Shown here piece by piece: positions 12,901 to 27,000 of a stretch of DNA of 64,000 nucleotides; within the stretch, counting starts at the first letter, position 1, and every line of letters begins with the position of its first letter. The DNA is from Ctena decussata (taxonomy: Eukaryota; Mollusca; Bivalvia; Lucinida; Lucinidae): positions 37,081,448 to 37,145,447 of the forward strand of contig OZ022510.1 in assembly GCA_963989385.1 (NCBI GenBank), read 5' to 3'. The position numbers and the translations under genes are program-made. The notes under the pieces are model-generated. The model did no database searches, was not told the DNA's origin, and saw only the letters and a program-made list of their open reading frames with translations.

Positions 12901-15900
12901 CACTCTATACGCCAGTGCAGAAGGCCATTCTTCTTATAGCGCCATTATTCTAGCGAATCCTGATAAACCAACACAAGACATATTCCTGCAGCGTGTTGCT
13001 GTAAAATATACCTGGACTGTCACTCCTACCACTATTGAGGATGTTTACATTATAACGCTGGATTCTACTTTTGAAACCTTTGTAAGTCTCTTCATTTGAT
13101 GATTTTCTCATTCAACAAAATTGCTTAAGAGCTTATACCCAGAGTTAGTTATAATATTATATATACTTTATTTGTAGACTTAGTCGCCCTCATATCTGAC
13201 AATTTCGTTTCTTTTGCAGAGGCAGCTGAAATATTGAAGGTAGTTGTGGTACACACATTAGGGACTTAAGTAACAGTTTTGGAAAGGGACTTAAGTTATC
13301 TAGATAAAACATCACTAGAATGTCAGTAGTGCACATATGATTTGTATTGACGAATATAAATATTCAAAAAACGGAATATGAAAATATTTCTTATTGGAAA
13401 TCTTGAATGAAAATAAGGATGCTTCTAAATCAGAAAAGACTTGTTGCAAACCGAATCTTTTTAAGGTTTGACTAATTGCAACAAGTTTTTTATGAAAGGC
13501 ATTTTGCGAAAACTTTTATCAAGATATTTGAATTCATTTGTTTCAGTTTTCAAATCTGTTGACACACAACAAATAAGCACTAAAACCAAAGGTTGAGTTA
13601 TAAAAGACTTTAATTTTGTTTCCTTTGTTGTTTATTTCCAAACAGGTACCTATGCCGGTAGTAACCATAGAGCCGGCAAAAGTGAATACAATCCCATATG
13701 AACTCGGGCAAGCTGATAGTATTGAGTTTACTATAACCAATCATGGGCTGATACGAGCAGACAATTTACGATTTGCCTTACCGAGAAATCATCCTTATTT
13801 GAATTTTGAATCGGTGAGTATGAAGTTCAAACATATGTCAATGTCAGGTGATGAAATTAGCCATTATGCACCAAAGATGAAAAAACGTAGAATTTGTAAA
13901 TAGTGTAGATCCAGATGAGGCGACTCATAATGAATATTAAAAAATGTTTCATGCAAGCTATATACCACAGGGTACTATAGCTTTCACGAAACATTTTTGA
14001 AATTTTGCAGACATAAATATTGTCGTTTGCTTCCTTTGTGCTTTTAGGGTTAAGGAACATTAGTGTTAGGAATGACGAACAGTGTTTGCGTTTACGCCTA
14101 AACATTAGGTCCCTCATCATAGTGAGTTTGAGTCTCGGCTGGTGCACAAGAAAGAGAGCCATGTTCTTCTTACGAAAAGTCAAGGGGTATTTTCCCTGAG
14201 AGTTTCGGTTTTCACCCATCTTTCCTTTAACGATTGGTTGGCACACGGTTAAATATCCTTGAAAGGGTCGCGTATAATTCATTTTAAAAATATAGTTTGT
14301 AATTGCTGGCGTATAGCACTGGCTGCTGGCGATGTTTGTCGCTACTAGCGGTGATCATTAACTGCCAGCAGAAGCAAGCACTGACTGGCATGTATTTATA
14401 TATATATAAATAATACATGGATACTATCATCCTGGGTGAAATTTTTTGTTGATGTTTTGCTGTTGTGTGTTTCAAAACTATAGTTGTGTGTCGTTTCGAC
14501 AAATAGCTTTTAGATATTGAATTATATTCAGAAAATTTCTTCGAACAACCTCCTTTGAAACGGCATTCATTACAATACTAACATTTTATAACGTCAATTT
14601 GATATGCGCAAAAATGTTTTTTTTTTTCTTTTTAAATATCTATTCTTTTTATCAACAAATTCAAGTTATTGTCGAATTGTTTGGGAACATGTACTGTTAG
14701 GCTATTTCTTCAATATTTGCTTATGGTTGATGTATCTTGACAAAGCAGTCAGTGATCACATCGTCAACTATTAAAGACAGCTTTAACAAAGTTAAACGAC
14801 AAAAGACAACATAACGAAAAAGCACATTTGCAACACGGCACACACTTCATCTGCATTCCAGTAATAAAATGTATGTCTGCATTCTATATTAACTTATTTT
14901 ATTGCGATCATCCTTTCTCACGTTTTCATATACACATTAACGTACGCCAGATGCACAGTAATTCTACAGACGTAGGTTTGTAGATAATCATACCTATGTT
15001 TGAACTTCTAATCTATGTTTGAAAGCAGCTACCACAGAGTTTTGGTTTTCTAAATCTCAGTCATGGGTTTCGAGTTCCAACATAGGGTTTAAGCTTACAA
15101 TTACAGGGTTTTAAAACATGCCAGAAACCTATAAACCCATGATAGTGGTTTTCCAGCAAAGGTTTGAATAGATTATAAGGATCTGTCATGAGTGTGAGGT
15201 GTGGATAGAAAAATCTGTCACGAGGGTCACTGTTCGGCATCACGAGGCTTGCCGAGTGATGCCGGACAGTGATCCCGAGTGACAGATTTTTCTATCCGGA
15301 CCTCACACTAATGATAGATACTTTTTCTTGCACACTACGTTTTTTTTTAACTTCAGAACTTCTTAAAATGCGTAATTCTAGTGCTTGAGAGGTTTCAATT
15401 TGATTTTGAAAGAAGCGTCGCCTTCAACGACCGCCATTCGGCTCTTTACGTCAACGACTGGCGTGCATAAATTGACGTCATTTTAACCGTCTTCGTGACG
15501 TCATCATCTAAAATGCCAACGTCGCTTGACGACGCAGGTACGTGAGCTCCTATTCAACCAATGCATTGACAGCTCGCGATTTTTTTCCGCTCCTGGGTCA
15601 GAACACCAGGGTAAGATAAGATTTTCTATCCCAGGTGAAAAGAATGACATTTTCTATCCGGTGTGCAAGAATGTTATTTACAGACATAGGGTTATAAATC
15701 TCGATCATGGGTATTGAGTTCAAACACAGGTTTTAAATCTACAACACAGGTTTTATTAAACCCATGTAAGAAATCCATAAACATATGAATGTGGTTTTAA
15801 GACATAGTTTGAAATAAAAAAAAAACCTGGTTGCAATATACAAACCTTTGATTGTAGATTGATTGTGCACATGGCACACATAATTTTGTACAAACATAGG

Positions 15901-18900
15901 TTTTAAAGTCAAATCACGGGTTTAAAAATAATGTCAGATTATGAAACCTTTGATAGAGTTTTTAAAATCCATGTCAGACAACCATATAGCTATGATAGTG
16001 GTTTTCAAACATAGGTTATAAGTTTAAACATAGGTTTGTAAGTCACTGTGCATTTGGCTTGTCATATACGCCCGCTTTATGCTAGAATTTGAAAATTTTC
16101 AAAGGAACATTTTTTCATTGAGCCTATAAAATGAGCAGTTTGAATATACAATATGGGTGTCATTTTTCTATCCTAACTGAAATATTGGTCTTTATAATTT
16201 AAAGTTGATGTTATATCTGAAAATATTGTGAGTAGAAATAAGTTTTAAAGAGTTTTAAAGTGATTGTCCCTGCTTTCTTTGGGCTCTTCTATTAAGGGAA
16301 CGAATTCACTAAACAAGCTTTCTTGAATAAGTAACACCCTCTGATATTGGGATTATGGCTTCATACAAAAGGAAACATAAAATCCGTATCGTTTTGCTCT
16401 GGTGCCCTTTCTTTATAAAAAGAAGGCAAATTTTTCGTCTCTAGGGAGTTATTATCATAATTATCATTATTATTATAATTATTATGGATGTGTATTCATT
16501 AACTGTAAAGGATTTTTGTCATTACATTTAAGATCATAGAGACGATTGGCAGTATAGACGCAAACACTTCACTAGTCGTTCCAGTGAAAACTACACTGAA
16601 AACAGTGACAAAACGTAACGCTGCAGCAGCCGCTATTTGTGGTCTAGCACTCCTGTATGACTATGACTGTGGTGGAACGCAAACACGTAATCTTGACGTC
16701 ACACTCACGCGGGAGTATCCAGGACGACCGCCATTACCATGTGGAATAGGAGGTGGTGGAGGAGGAGGTGGCGGCGGCGGCGGCGGTGGTGGTGTATCAT
16801 GTAAGTTATATTCTATTACGCACGATTCATCCCTTCGTATTTAAGGTGGATACGAACACTTTCAGGTGGAGCAACGCTGTATTTTTTCTTCTTTTTTTTA
16901 ATAGAAATCAAATCTTAAAGAAAAGAATTCGGTCTTAGAGGGGAAATTTTCTTCTTTTTAGGGAAGATCCTCCCTTTAGAATGAGCTATGTTTTCTTAGG
17001 TAGTAAACAGTAAATCCCAAAAAGGGTTTTCTTTTGTAAAAGTGGCAGAAAAACATGGGCTGTACTAAAAAAAACTAAAGTGTCTCTGAATTATAAGGCT
17101 TTAGTTTTCGCCAGAAATCCTTATCAGGAAAAGACAGGACTCTCACTGACAGTGTACAGCTTACATTCAAAACGTGTTTTTATTCGTATTTTGTGGATTT
17201 TGAACCGTTTTCACAACTTGGCGCTTTAGAAATCAGAGGAACACTGGTCCTGTAACTAACCTAAGATCTTACTGTCAACAAACATAGTACGTCACTTTGT
17301 ACGTATGTTACAAATATCAAACCGATGGTGGCTTTAAACGAGTTTTTTACTGTAAATTTTAAATTCTCAGTGACCTTCACTTTTGGTGACCGTATTTTTT
17401 CATGTATTTATTTAGTTGACGGCATATTTTCCCATTATTATATCTCTTCTTGAAATGTTTCCTTGAAATCCGCTATTGAAGCATTTCCCATATAAAAGCA
17501 TAAGGAATCAAAGCTGATCTCGCCATAAATTAGGTCACGGTCAAACCAGGGTCATCATTTGTACAAACTGTCTAAGACACAAATCTGAAACCTCCATGTT
17601 ACATAGAAACTTTCCTGTCATTAGCCTCTTAATTCTAGAGAAGAATTTTCTAAGGACTTTTACCATATGTGAACATGGCGGCCATCATTATCGTGTGACC
17701 AAGTCCGACTGAACAAATTCGTTCCCCCGACCCAGGGAGGTTCACCATGAAATAGAGCTTCAATCGGCTTAGTTGATTGAATTCAGATATGATGTTTGAA
17801 AATGGTGACAGCCATAGAATCTCAGTGATCATAAATAAAGGTCAAAAAATACCCATGAGCTTTGGCAACATTATATCTTCATCTTCTTATTCAGTTAATC
17901 ATATATTCCTAGTAATATAATTTAAACTTAAATAGTTTCTGAAAAATCTACTCTTTAAGCATTTTCTTAGACAAACCCATAACAAAACAACCTTGATCTT
18001 GCCATAAATTAGGTCAGGGTCAACACAAGGTCATCATTTGAACAAGATTAGAAGGATGTGATTCCTCAATGCTTCTTATAAAGTTTCAAGGTTGTGTACC
18101 TTTCTGTTCTAGAGAAAAAAAAGTTTTTAAAGGATTTAACATCTATGGGCATGGCGGCCAACTTCGTCAAGGTCTTTAGAACAAACTTTCTACCCCACCT
18201 AGGGAGGCTCCCCATGAAATATGACTTCAGTCGATACAGTGGCTTCAGAGAGAAGATGTTTGAAGATGTTGACAGGAAAAAGAATCACACAGTTCAGAAA
18301 CTGACCGTGACACTTGGTGACTTAATATCTTCATTTGCCCATTAAGTTAACCATGTAGACCAATAATCATCTCTTAGACTTCATTTATAATATATATAGT
18401 GACTGATAAATCCAGTGTTTAGCCTTTTTCCTGTATAAAAGCATAACAAACCAAAGTTGGCCTTTCACAAAATAAGGTAAAGGTCAAAGCAGGATCATCA
18501 TTTGAACACGCTTTGTAGGGCCTGAGTTTCCAATTCTACATACACAGTTTCAAGCTCAATGACCTCTCGGCTCTGGAGAAGAAGAATTTGAAAGACGTTC
18601 TACAATACATGGACATCTCGGTCATTGACCAAAACTACCTTAACAAACTTTCGTTCCCGTGGCCCGGAAAGGCACCACACGATTTATGAAACTGAGGGTG
18701 AGGTTGGGCCTGTAAAATCGATTTAAGCCCCCCAGTAATTCATTACTGACCGTTCCAAGGCGGTAGTTCTGTTGTGGTTCTCTGTTGCCTGTTTTTGGTG
18801 TCAGAGTTTCTGTGATGTTTTACCTTATGTATGTTCTTATTATTTTTGGTTCGGTTTGGGTTGCTGAGTGGCCACCTTTTGGGAACAAGCTGCTCACTCG

Positions 18901-21900
18901 GTTGGCCATATGTTCTCTGTATCTTGATTATTTGTAATCTTAGTTGTTTCCAACTATGGTTTGAGGGCTGGATTTGGATTTTGATTGTTTCAGCTCCTGG
19001 TCTTTGCATGCTTTTTACTCTTATGGTTTCAGTCGGACAAGTGACTGTAGAGAAAATTTTGAAAAATGTTAATGGGCGACCTAAACTCAGTGACCTTGAA
19101 CAAAGGTTAAAAATGACTTTGCCCTTTAGCAACATAATGTCTTCATTTGCTCTTTCAGTTAACCATATATACCAAATATTATACAGTAGATTTAGACAGT
19201 TTCGAAGAAATTCACTGTTAAAGCATAAAACATGACGCACCAAAGTTTACCTTGCCATAAATTAGGTCGAGGTTAACGCAAGATAATCATTTGAACAAAC
19301 TTTATAGGGCCCGGGTCGTTGATGCTACATACGAAGTTTCAATGGCATTGGCATTTCGGTTTTGTAGAAAAAACTCCTTAAAGTGCTTTAACCATTTAAG
19401 GGCATTGGTGCCATCTTGGATATGTGACCAAAACCACCTGAATAAACTTCCGCCCCTCCCTCCCCCTCCACCCCCTCCTGACCAAGCGAATCTCCACATA
19501 TAAGCCCAATGCTTTCAGAGGAGATGTTTGGAAAGGTTTACGGACGGAAAACGGACGGTCCGACGACTGAATTGCCTGGCTATTCTATAAACTCACCCTT
19601 GAGCCCAAAGGCTCAGGTGAGCTACAATGAATGGCTGAATTAGTCTGTCGGCATTTGCACAACATTTCAAGGTCTCATCTTGTTCTTTGGCCGGTACATT
19701 CGTACGTGTTCAGCACTTAGTAGGTTTTTGTTTTCCCACGAGGAAAACGAATGTGGCTTATATGGCACAACTATTTAATGTTTACAGATGTTGGTGGTGG
19801 AGCGAGCGGTTCTGGTTCGTCGGTAGCTTATAACCCAGTGACGCCGTTGTCATGTGACTGTGCTAAGACGCTGATAAAATCGTGTGCACTTGCCTATCAT
19901 CCAGTTGCTGGTTGCGCAATGGCTGTGGCCGATCTGGGAACATGCGGGGCTGTATGTATTTATATTGTGATAGATAGTTACTTATAAAAATCATATTGCT
20001 TGTTACTTGTATATGATTTTGACTAAATATATCTTGTAATCAAGTGGATTCTAATTTGCTTTTATTTTCTAAAGTATCGAGAAGGAATGCCGGGTGGTTT
20101 GTGAAAGATAGCTTCAACTACACCAACTGGTCATAGATAAGGTTATATGATACGCAAACTTGAATGTGGTCATTCAGCGAAATTCTATGGTCCTGTGTCA
20201 ACCGTATGAGAATAGGTGGGATTTATAGATCCATGCATTGTCACGTAATTGTAAGTGTCATTCTCCAAAAGTTGTTTTTCAACACACAATGCTTTTAGAC
20301 ACATTTTGGAGTGCATAACATCCTAAAAATTGATCGCTGAGTGATCATATTAAAAGAAATGATTATTTATCTACTGTAATAAGAGATTCTGCATATCCAG
20401 TTAGTAAAATATGAAAGCGACCATTGTAGCTCAACAAAACTCTTATTGCATTACTTTAGCTCGAAAATCCACTGTGAACTGAGAATTCTTCCATGCTATC
20501 TTTGTGAGAATAAAACTAGCCGCGACACGACAAAACCAACATAGTGGCATGTGCGCCCAGCGAAGACTCAGATCAGCCTAGGCATTCGCCCTGTCTGATC
20601 AGAGTCTTCGCTTTGCACTTAAAGGATAGCTAAGGGTCTAAGCTAGCTCCATGCAGACAGCTATGGCTCTGCTCAGACTGGTCGGATGTCAAGGCTGATC
20701 TTAGTCTGCGCTGTGTGCACATGCCACTTTGTTGGTTATCTCGTGTCGAGGCTCAAATTATCTTGTTTTATATTAGAGGAGCGGAGGAGACTTTATTCTT
20801 GGGGCATTGAATTGTATCCTTGGAGTTGCAGACACAGCATTTTCCTGTGTTTTTGGGGTTGTATGCAGCCTTTGTGGATTGTTTTATACAACAGTACGGT
20901 GAGTTTATAAATGCATGCGTATTTCGTGTTTTTTGCTATCACTGCGAATTTCTCCTAATTTGGTGCAGCCCTTGCCTATTACAAGTGCATTTATTTAATA
21001 AGTGTACATGTAGTCTACACTAGGCTCCAGCAGACGCCCAAATTTACTTGACGAATCTCAGGTGCACTTGTAAAATTTTATAATTATTGAACAAGCGATA
21101 TTAGAATATCGGATTTACATTGATATGGTTTATATGTCTATCATCGAATGCTTGCACTTCCTTCTGAACTGTCATAGAAGAATCAACAATGGTTTGCACC
21201 TTTTGCTGCATGTTTTCCGATGATGATTGTATTTTACTCTTAAAGCACCGAAATAAAAATAGTTAATTTGCGAACAGCTAATTTGCGAACAGCGTAGGTC
21301 CCAATGAGGCGGCTCATGGTGAGCCGCCTTATCGGGATCTAATATGTTTGCCATTTATTATTTGATTTCTCAGTGGGATATAGCTTGAATGAAACATTTG
21401 TTTATTATTATTACTTTTTAGCTCGCCTGAACGAAAGTTCAGGAAGAGCTATTGTTGTCACCCTGGCGTCAGCGTCCGCGTCGGCGTCCGGATTGGATGT
21501 TTTGGTTAAAGTATCTCCTTAACCCATGGATGGATTCTTTTGATACTTGCACTGTAGTTAGATATTGGTCCAAAGTTTAACAGGATACCACCCCTACCCC
21601 ACTCAGTGAGCTTGATGTCAAGGTCATGGACTTAGAAAATTGGGAGTTTTTTTTGGACTGGATGTTTTGGTTAAAGTTTTTTAAAGCCCAATATCTCCTT
21701 AACCCATGGATGGATTCGTTTGATACTTGCACTATAGTTAGATATTGGTCCAAAGTTTTCCAGGGTACTACCCCATTTCCCTCAGTGAACTTGATGTCAA
21801 GGTCATGAACTTAGAAAATTGTCTTTTTATTCATTGGATGTTTTGGTTAGAGTTTTTTAAAAGACCCATATCTCCTGAACCCTTGAATGAATTATTTTGA

Positions 21901-24028
21901 TGTTTGCACTGCAGTTAGATGATGTCAGTCCAAAGTTTTACAGAGTACTATCCCAACACCGCTCTGTGACCTTGATGTCAAGGTCAGGGACTTAGGAAAT
22001 TTTGGTCTTTCTTAAAGTTTTCTAATTGCATACCGATTCATAATGCTTGGCAGAGTTTTAGTTTACACTTGAACTGATGTTAGACATTTTTTTTAGATTT
22101 TACAAAACAATTTATACTTAACCCATTGAATGACCTTGAAATCAAGGTCATCAACTTAAAATTTTGTATGAAAGATTTTAGTTAAAGTTTTATATTTATG
22201 AAGACCTAATTTCACAGTGCCACGATGGACTCAGTTGATACTTATATTTTGACTGATGTTAGATAATGGTTCAGGGTTTTGATACATCCCCTCCCCCCCC
22301 CCCCCCCCACTTTCCCCCATCCCCCATCCCTACCCCTTCAGTTCTTGAACTTCGAAATTTCATGTGGATTTTTTTAAATTTTATTTTAAGACTTATATCT
22401 GAGATAGCTTTTGTTTGTAAATTTGTTGTCATTATGGACATGCTTGCCAGAAGTTTATGCATAGCAGTCCACACCACCATAGTGACTGTGTGATGGGCAA
22501 GCACCAATTCAGGCGAGCTATGCTGTCAGGCGACAGCTCTTGTTTTTATTAAATTGTATCGTCTTCTTTTTCGGCACTTTAAGGGTTAATCAAAGTCGTT
22601 CAGCATAGTCGAGATTAAAAAGGTCTGCCTTATTTTGAATGTGAGTGTTTTGTTGCTCAATTTTATTATTGCTGCTTACATATACGTATGTGAAGCGACT
22701 AAATGGGAAATGTGCTTAAGTGTGGTAAATTAACGGCTGTCTAGGAAAAGGTCTATTAAGCACTTAAATAGGAATCACGAATAAATATGGAAAATGAATG
22801 GTTACCGCTTAAGTGGGAAAAACAATTGCAGCTAAATGAGAAAGCATTCTATTAGTGCCAAATGCGCAGGTTAGTTGGAGCGTTTTCCGTTGATATGTAC
22901 ATTTTTAGAAGCGCATGCGTATTTCGACGTTGCCCTTGTCATCGCCGAAACGTATGTGTAGCTACGTTGCAGTTTATATAACGTCTTGTCCTTTGGGACC
23001 ATTGAGTTCAGTTACACTGGGTGGTTGCTTAGTACCGGTAGGCGGTGATTTTTTCTGACAATTGTCAACGATTTTTTCTGACAATGGTCCCGGATTTTTT
23101 CCAAATTGCCAATGATTTTTTCTCCGTGACGTCATAACACAAAACTGAGGCGACAAAATGGTGAATTTTGTCAATTAAACCGTTAATTTACCAAGCTTGA
23201 GCGTATTCCTGGTTGATCTAAGTCAGATTAGATACAATACAAGTGTTGAACGTTGTCAACTGATAAATTAAACCCGGAATTTTCATTTAGGGTACATCTT
23301 GATGAACTGTCCGCTCTGTCTATGTCTTCGAAGTTTACTATAGGGAAAAGCTATTTTTAATCATTAATCGGTGTTGGGAAACATATATTACTTTTTGTCA
23401 CTTTACAATAATATAAATGGGTCTGACAGCAGATTTTAATTTTTCATAAGTCCCGGATTTTTTCCTACAATTCCCGGATTTGCTCCGATTATAAGCGCCT
23501 GATTTTTTCTGACAACGCAAACTACAAAATGAGTAGTCAGTATGATACTTTATTGCGCATAGATTGAATTGCAAGAGTTAAGAAAGTCTCAAACTTTAAT
23601 TGTGGTGCATAAATGGAAGACGAAATACTTGTTGGTCATTAAAAGACCAGCCTTTTTATTACATACAGACCATTCTATTGCTCCATATATAAAAATTTAC
23701 GATTGAACATCGTGTAGTAAAGAGCTGAGATTAAAACAATATTCAGTGGCCTTTCCAATGCTGGCGAGACTGCTGTACTAAATCTACCGACTGAACGACG
23801 TGGCCATCTGGTCGTCCAATGCCAGGAAAGCTCAGTTGGCAGAGCAGTCCTAATCATTGCCTATCTTTTTACTCAGTAGTACCGAGAAGGTTGAAGACTC
23901 GAGTGCCGCCGCGGCCAGGGTGTTTTTTTTTTCGCATAGGCGGCGTAGAAGAATTATATACTTTCCTCAAAATTGTGCGTGCGTGCCTCTGTGTGTGCGC
24001 GTGCGTGCGCGCGAGCGCGCGTGTGTGC

Positions 24029-24060
<32 letters not shown>

Positions 24061-27000
24061 ATGTGTATGATTCCAAAGCATCAATTTATACTATCTTGGT
24101 GTACAAAAGCTATCAGTTCCTCACTATAACGTAGTTAATGTGAGGCTTGATAATTCTGAAAGCAGTACACATGTCCAGCCGCGGTGCTGGAGCTCCGGTA
24201 GCTCTGTAGGTTAAACGCTGGCTTGCTGATCTAGCGGTCCCGAGTTCGATCCCCGCTTGAGGCGAGAATGCTATCAAACGTAAACGGGGTTCCATTGCAC
24301 ACAGCCTTTCATTATCGTCCTCCCAACGTCCTGATATGACTGAAATACTGTTGAAAAGAACGCAAAATCGCAAGTTATCCATCCATCCAGCCAGTACTTC
24401 TCTTGAGGGCCTGTACAATTTTGTATACAGCACTGCAAAACTTTAACAGAAAAAGGTTCTGAAAAGTCAGATCCTTTGAAAGCAAGGAAAACACCAAAGA
24501 AATGAAAATAGCATACTCGGTTTAACTGCGGCTGCTCATGACCAGTCATGAAATGTGCAACTCCGGCCATGCCCCTAGCAGCGGCTACTGTATTCTTAAA
24601 ATGAGTCGAAATGAAATAAGTGATTCCAAAGGACCAGAACTTATACAATCTACACTATGAATGAATACCTAGGGACGGTTAAGGGTCGTCACACGGTACC
24701 TATCACCAGTTTCAGTGAAGTTTCAATAAAATATGCAAACCCAGCCATGCCCACTAGCAGCAGCTGGGCTACTCTGTTTTCAGAATGACTCGAAATGAAA
24801 TCATTGATTCGAAAGGACTAGAAATTATATGATCTGCACTATGATGGAGTACGGGGAGACTTAACGGCCGCCGCACAACACCTCCAGCATCCTTTGAAGT
24901 TTAATACGATTTGAAATGTTAGGGTTTTTGGAAGCAAGAAATGGTCAGAGAGAGTGAAAAAAGCAGACTATGCTTATTGAGTATGCACTTGAAAAGAGGA
25001 CTCAAGTAAACAAAGACTTCTGATGTTATGTCTTTTACGTATTCTTTGCTTCTAAAGGGTCCATATTTTCGATTTCATCACCATGATAAGGCATACATGA
25101 CAGAAATGCTTTCGATGTTCAATCGGTGAAGTAAAATTATATCCCACACTGAAAAAAATTTATCTGCTGTTACTATGCTGCTAGTTTAAGACTCTGAAAT
25201 GCAGTGTAAGTGGTAGGAAAAAATCCGGGACACTGTAGGAAAAAATCCGGGACACTAAAACCGTTGTAGGAAAAATCATTGACATTTGCAGTAAATTTTG
25301 TCCTTGGTTTGCCGAGGCTATTTCACAAAGAAAAATATGACAAACGACAAAATACGCCTATAGAATGCTCAAGTAAACAGCCTAATTGCGAAAGATCCCA
25401 AGAAAGTATTGAAAATAAGTTTGTTTACTTACCTTATTGCTCCGTCACGCTTACGAGACATAAATTGTCAGAAAAAATCGTTGACGATTGTCAGAAAAAA
25501 TCACCGCCTACCGGGACTAAGCAACCACCCAGTGAGTTAGTGCCATTTTGAAAATACAGTTTTCTCTAGACATTTTATTACTGACAGAATAATCTCAGTC
25601 AAATAGAATGTGCTATTTTCGATTCTTTGACGTAACTCTTGCTCCCAAGTGATTAAATTTTTTCAGTGATTTACCGTCATCGAGATTTTTTCACAGTCTA
25701 AAAACTTGCACTCTTAAGGGTTTAACCTTATTTTTTATTTCTGCTTTTTATCCACAGCTGTATTATTGGCGTCAGCCTCATTTATGGCGATAACGGGAAA
25801 TTAGTGATCTTACTTTTCAAACTTATTTCCTTTCACCAGACTTTTGACACTTTTTATGTAATTTTGTACTTATCTTTTTAAAGCTGTATCATCGACGTCA
25901 GCTTCAATTGTGGTGACTCCAGAAGACGACGAGAAATTAGTTCTGATGTGGTTGATAATTTGATCCAGACAGCTCCGCCTGTCGACAACTTCCTACTTAT
26001 GATGGCAGACATATTTGGAGACGAGAAAATGTAAATTGAAACATTTATTTCTAATATTCCAAAATGTCAGTACACTTCTGTATGGAATATACCGGAATAA
26101 CCACTTGATGTCGAAATGATGTCTTACTGACGTATTGCGGCTCAGCAACGTCAGTATGACGTCATTAAGACGTCAGATGCCTAATGCGATTTTATTTATC
26201 AATATTTATACTTGCCACTGACTTCCCATAGGTAAACTGTATCCAGCAACTGGCCTCATACACCAATGAAGGACAGTTGATCATGTGTTGTTGTCGTCAA
26301 GCGACGTCTAAGGCAAACAAACGTCTTGATTGGTCCACGTATCGTTCGAATGACGCCACGTTATGGCGACGGCTGTTTAACAAAATGGCCGAATATGTCG
26401 TTTCTGTCTTTTCTTTGACGAATATTTTGCATATCCTACATTGAATTACCACGAAACAGCATAGGGATGGTCTAAAAATAAAGTGTAAATATAAGAATAA
26501 AAAATTGATTTTTTTCAGCGTTAATCGTTTGAAGAAGCCAGTTGTCGTCGCTAAAATTCTAGCTCCGCCCACTGGCTTCATCACGAGATGAACGCTGAAA
26601 ATCAAATTTCAATTCTTCATAATGTTTATAACGGTTAGTAGATAAAATTATAGTAAACGTCATTGATTGGAAGATACGAATGTTTTAAGATATCCCTATA
26701 TTTAGCTCGTCTGCTACAAAAGCACAGACGGAGCTATTTCAATGATAGCAGCATCAGCGCCCAGTTTATGTTTACAAGTAAATGCCAGTCAGAGGACCTT
26801 TAAAAAGTGGTAAAAATTAATAGCATTGAAGGCAATCCATGCTGTATATCGGTATCAAACACGTTTCATCATTTATTATTTCTTCACTTGCTACAACATT
26901 TTTGTTGTTTTGTTGTTTTACGTCCACGGTAAACAGCTACGGTCATGTAGGGACTGTCAGTTTACCTAACCACACTATTCCTGGGTATGCTTAGACCTCT

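Larger units (their letters stand above)
23015..25534. mobile_element. 2.52-kb inverted-repeat DNA element with 5-bp target duplication
   Basis: The ends 'cactgggtggttgcttagta' and 'ctaagcaaccacccagtg' are inverted, with about 70-bp arms. Direct repeats AGTTA flank it (23010-23014 and 25535-25539). Subterminal copies of 'gattttttctgacaa' and 'cccggattttttcc' repeat in both arms. The interior has no transposase frame; it holds a SINE and a GT/GC-rich tract. It lies in the intron between exons H and I of gene 1. Confidence 0.8.

Noticed and set aside
13857..14282. 141-codon open frame on the minus strand in a gene 1 intron
   Set aside because: Composition is random-like, it overlaps the exon E donor region intron on the other strand, and no domain is recognisable.
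18743..19243. Overlapping long frames on both strands (166 and 134 codons)
   Set aside because: They lie inside a repeat element with an insertion; frames on both strands and low-complexity text indicate chance.
19302..19503. Pro-rich or Gly-rich frames on opposite strands
   Set aside because: They come from a C/T-rich stretch of the tandem-core element and have no exon borders.
22266..22507. Frames across the C-run near 22.3 kb
   Set aside because: Simple-sequence artefact inside a repeat element.
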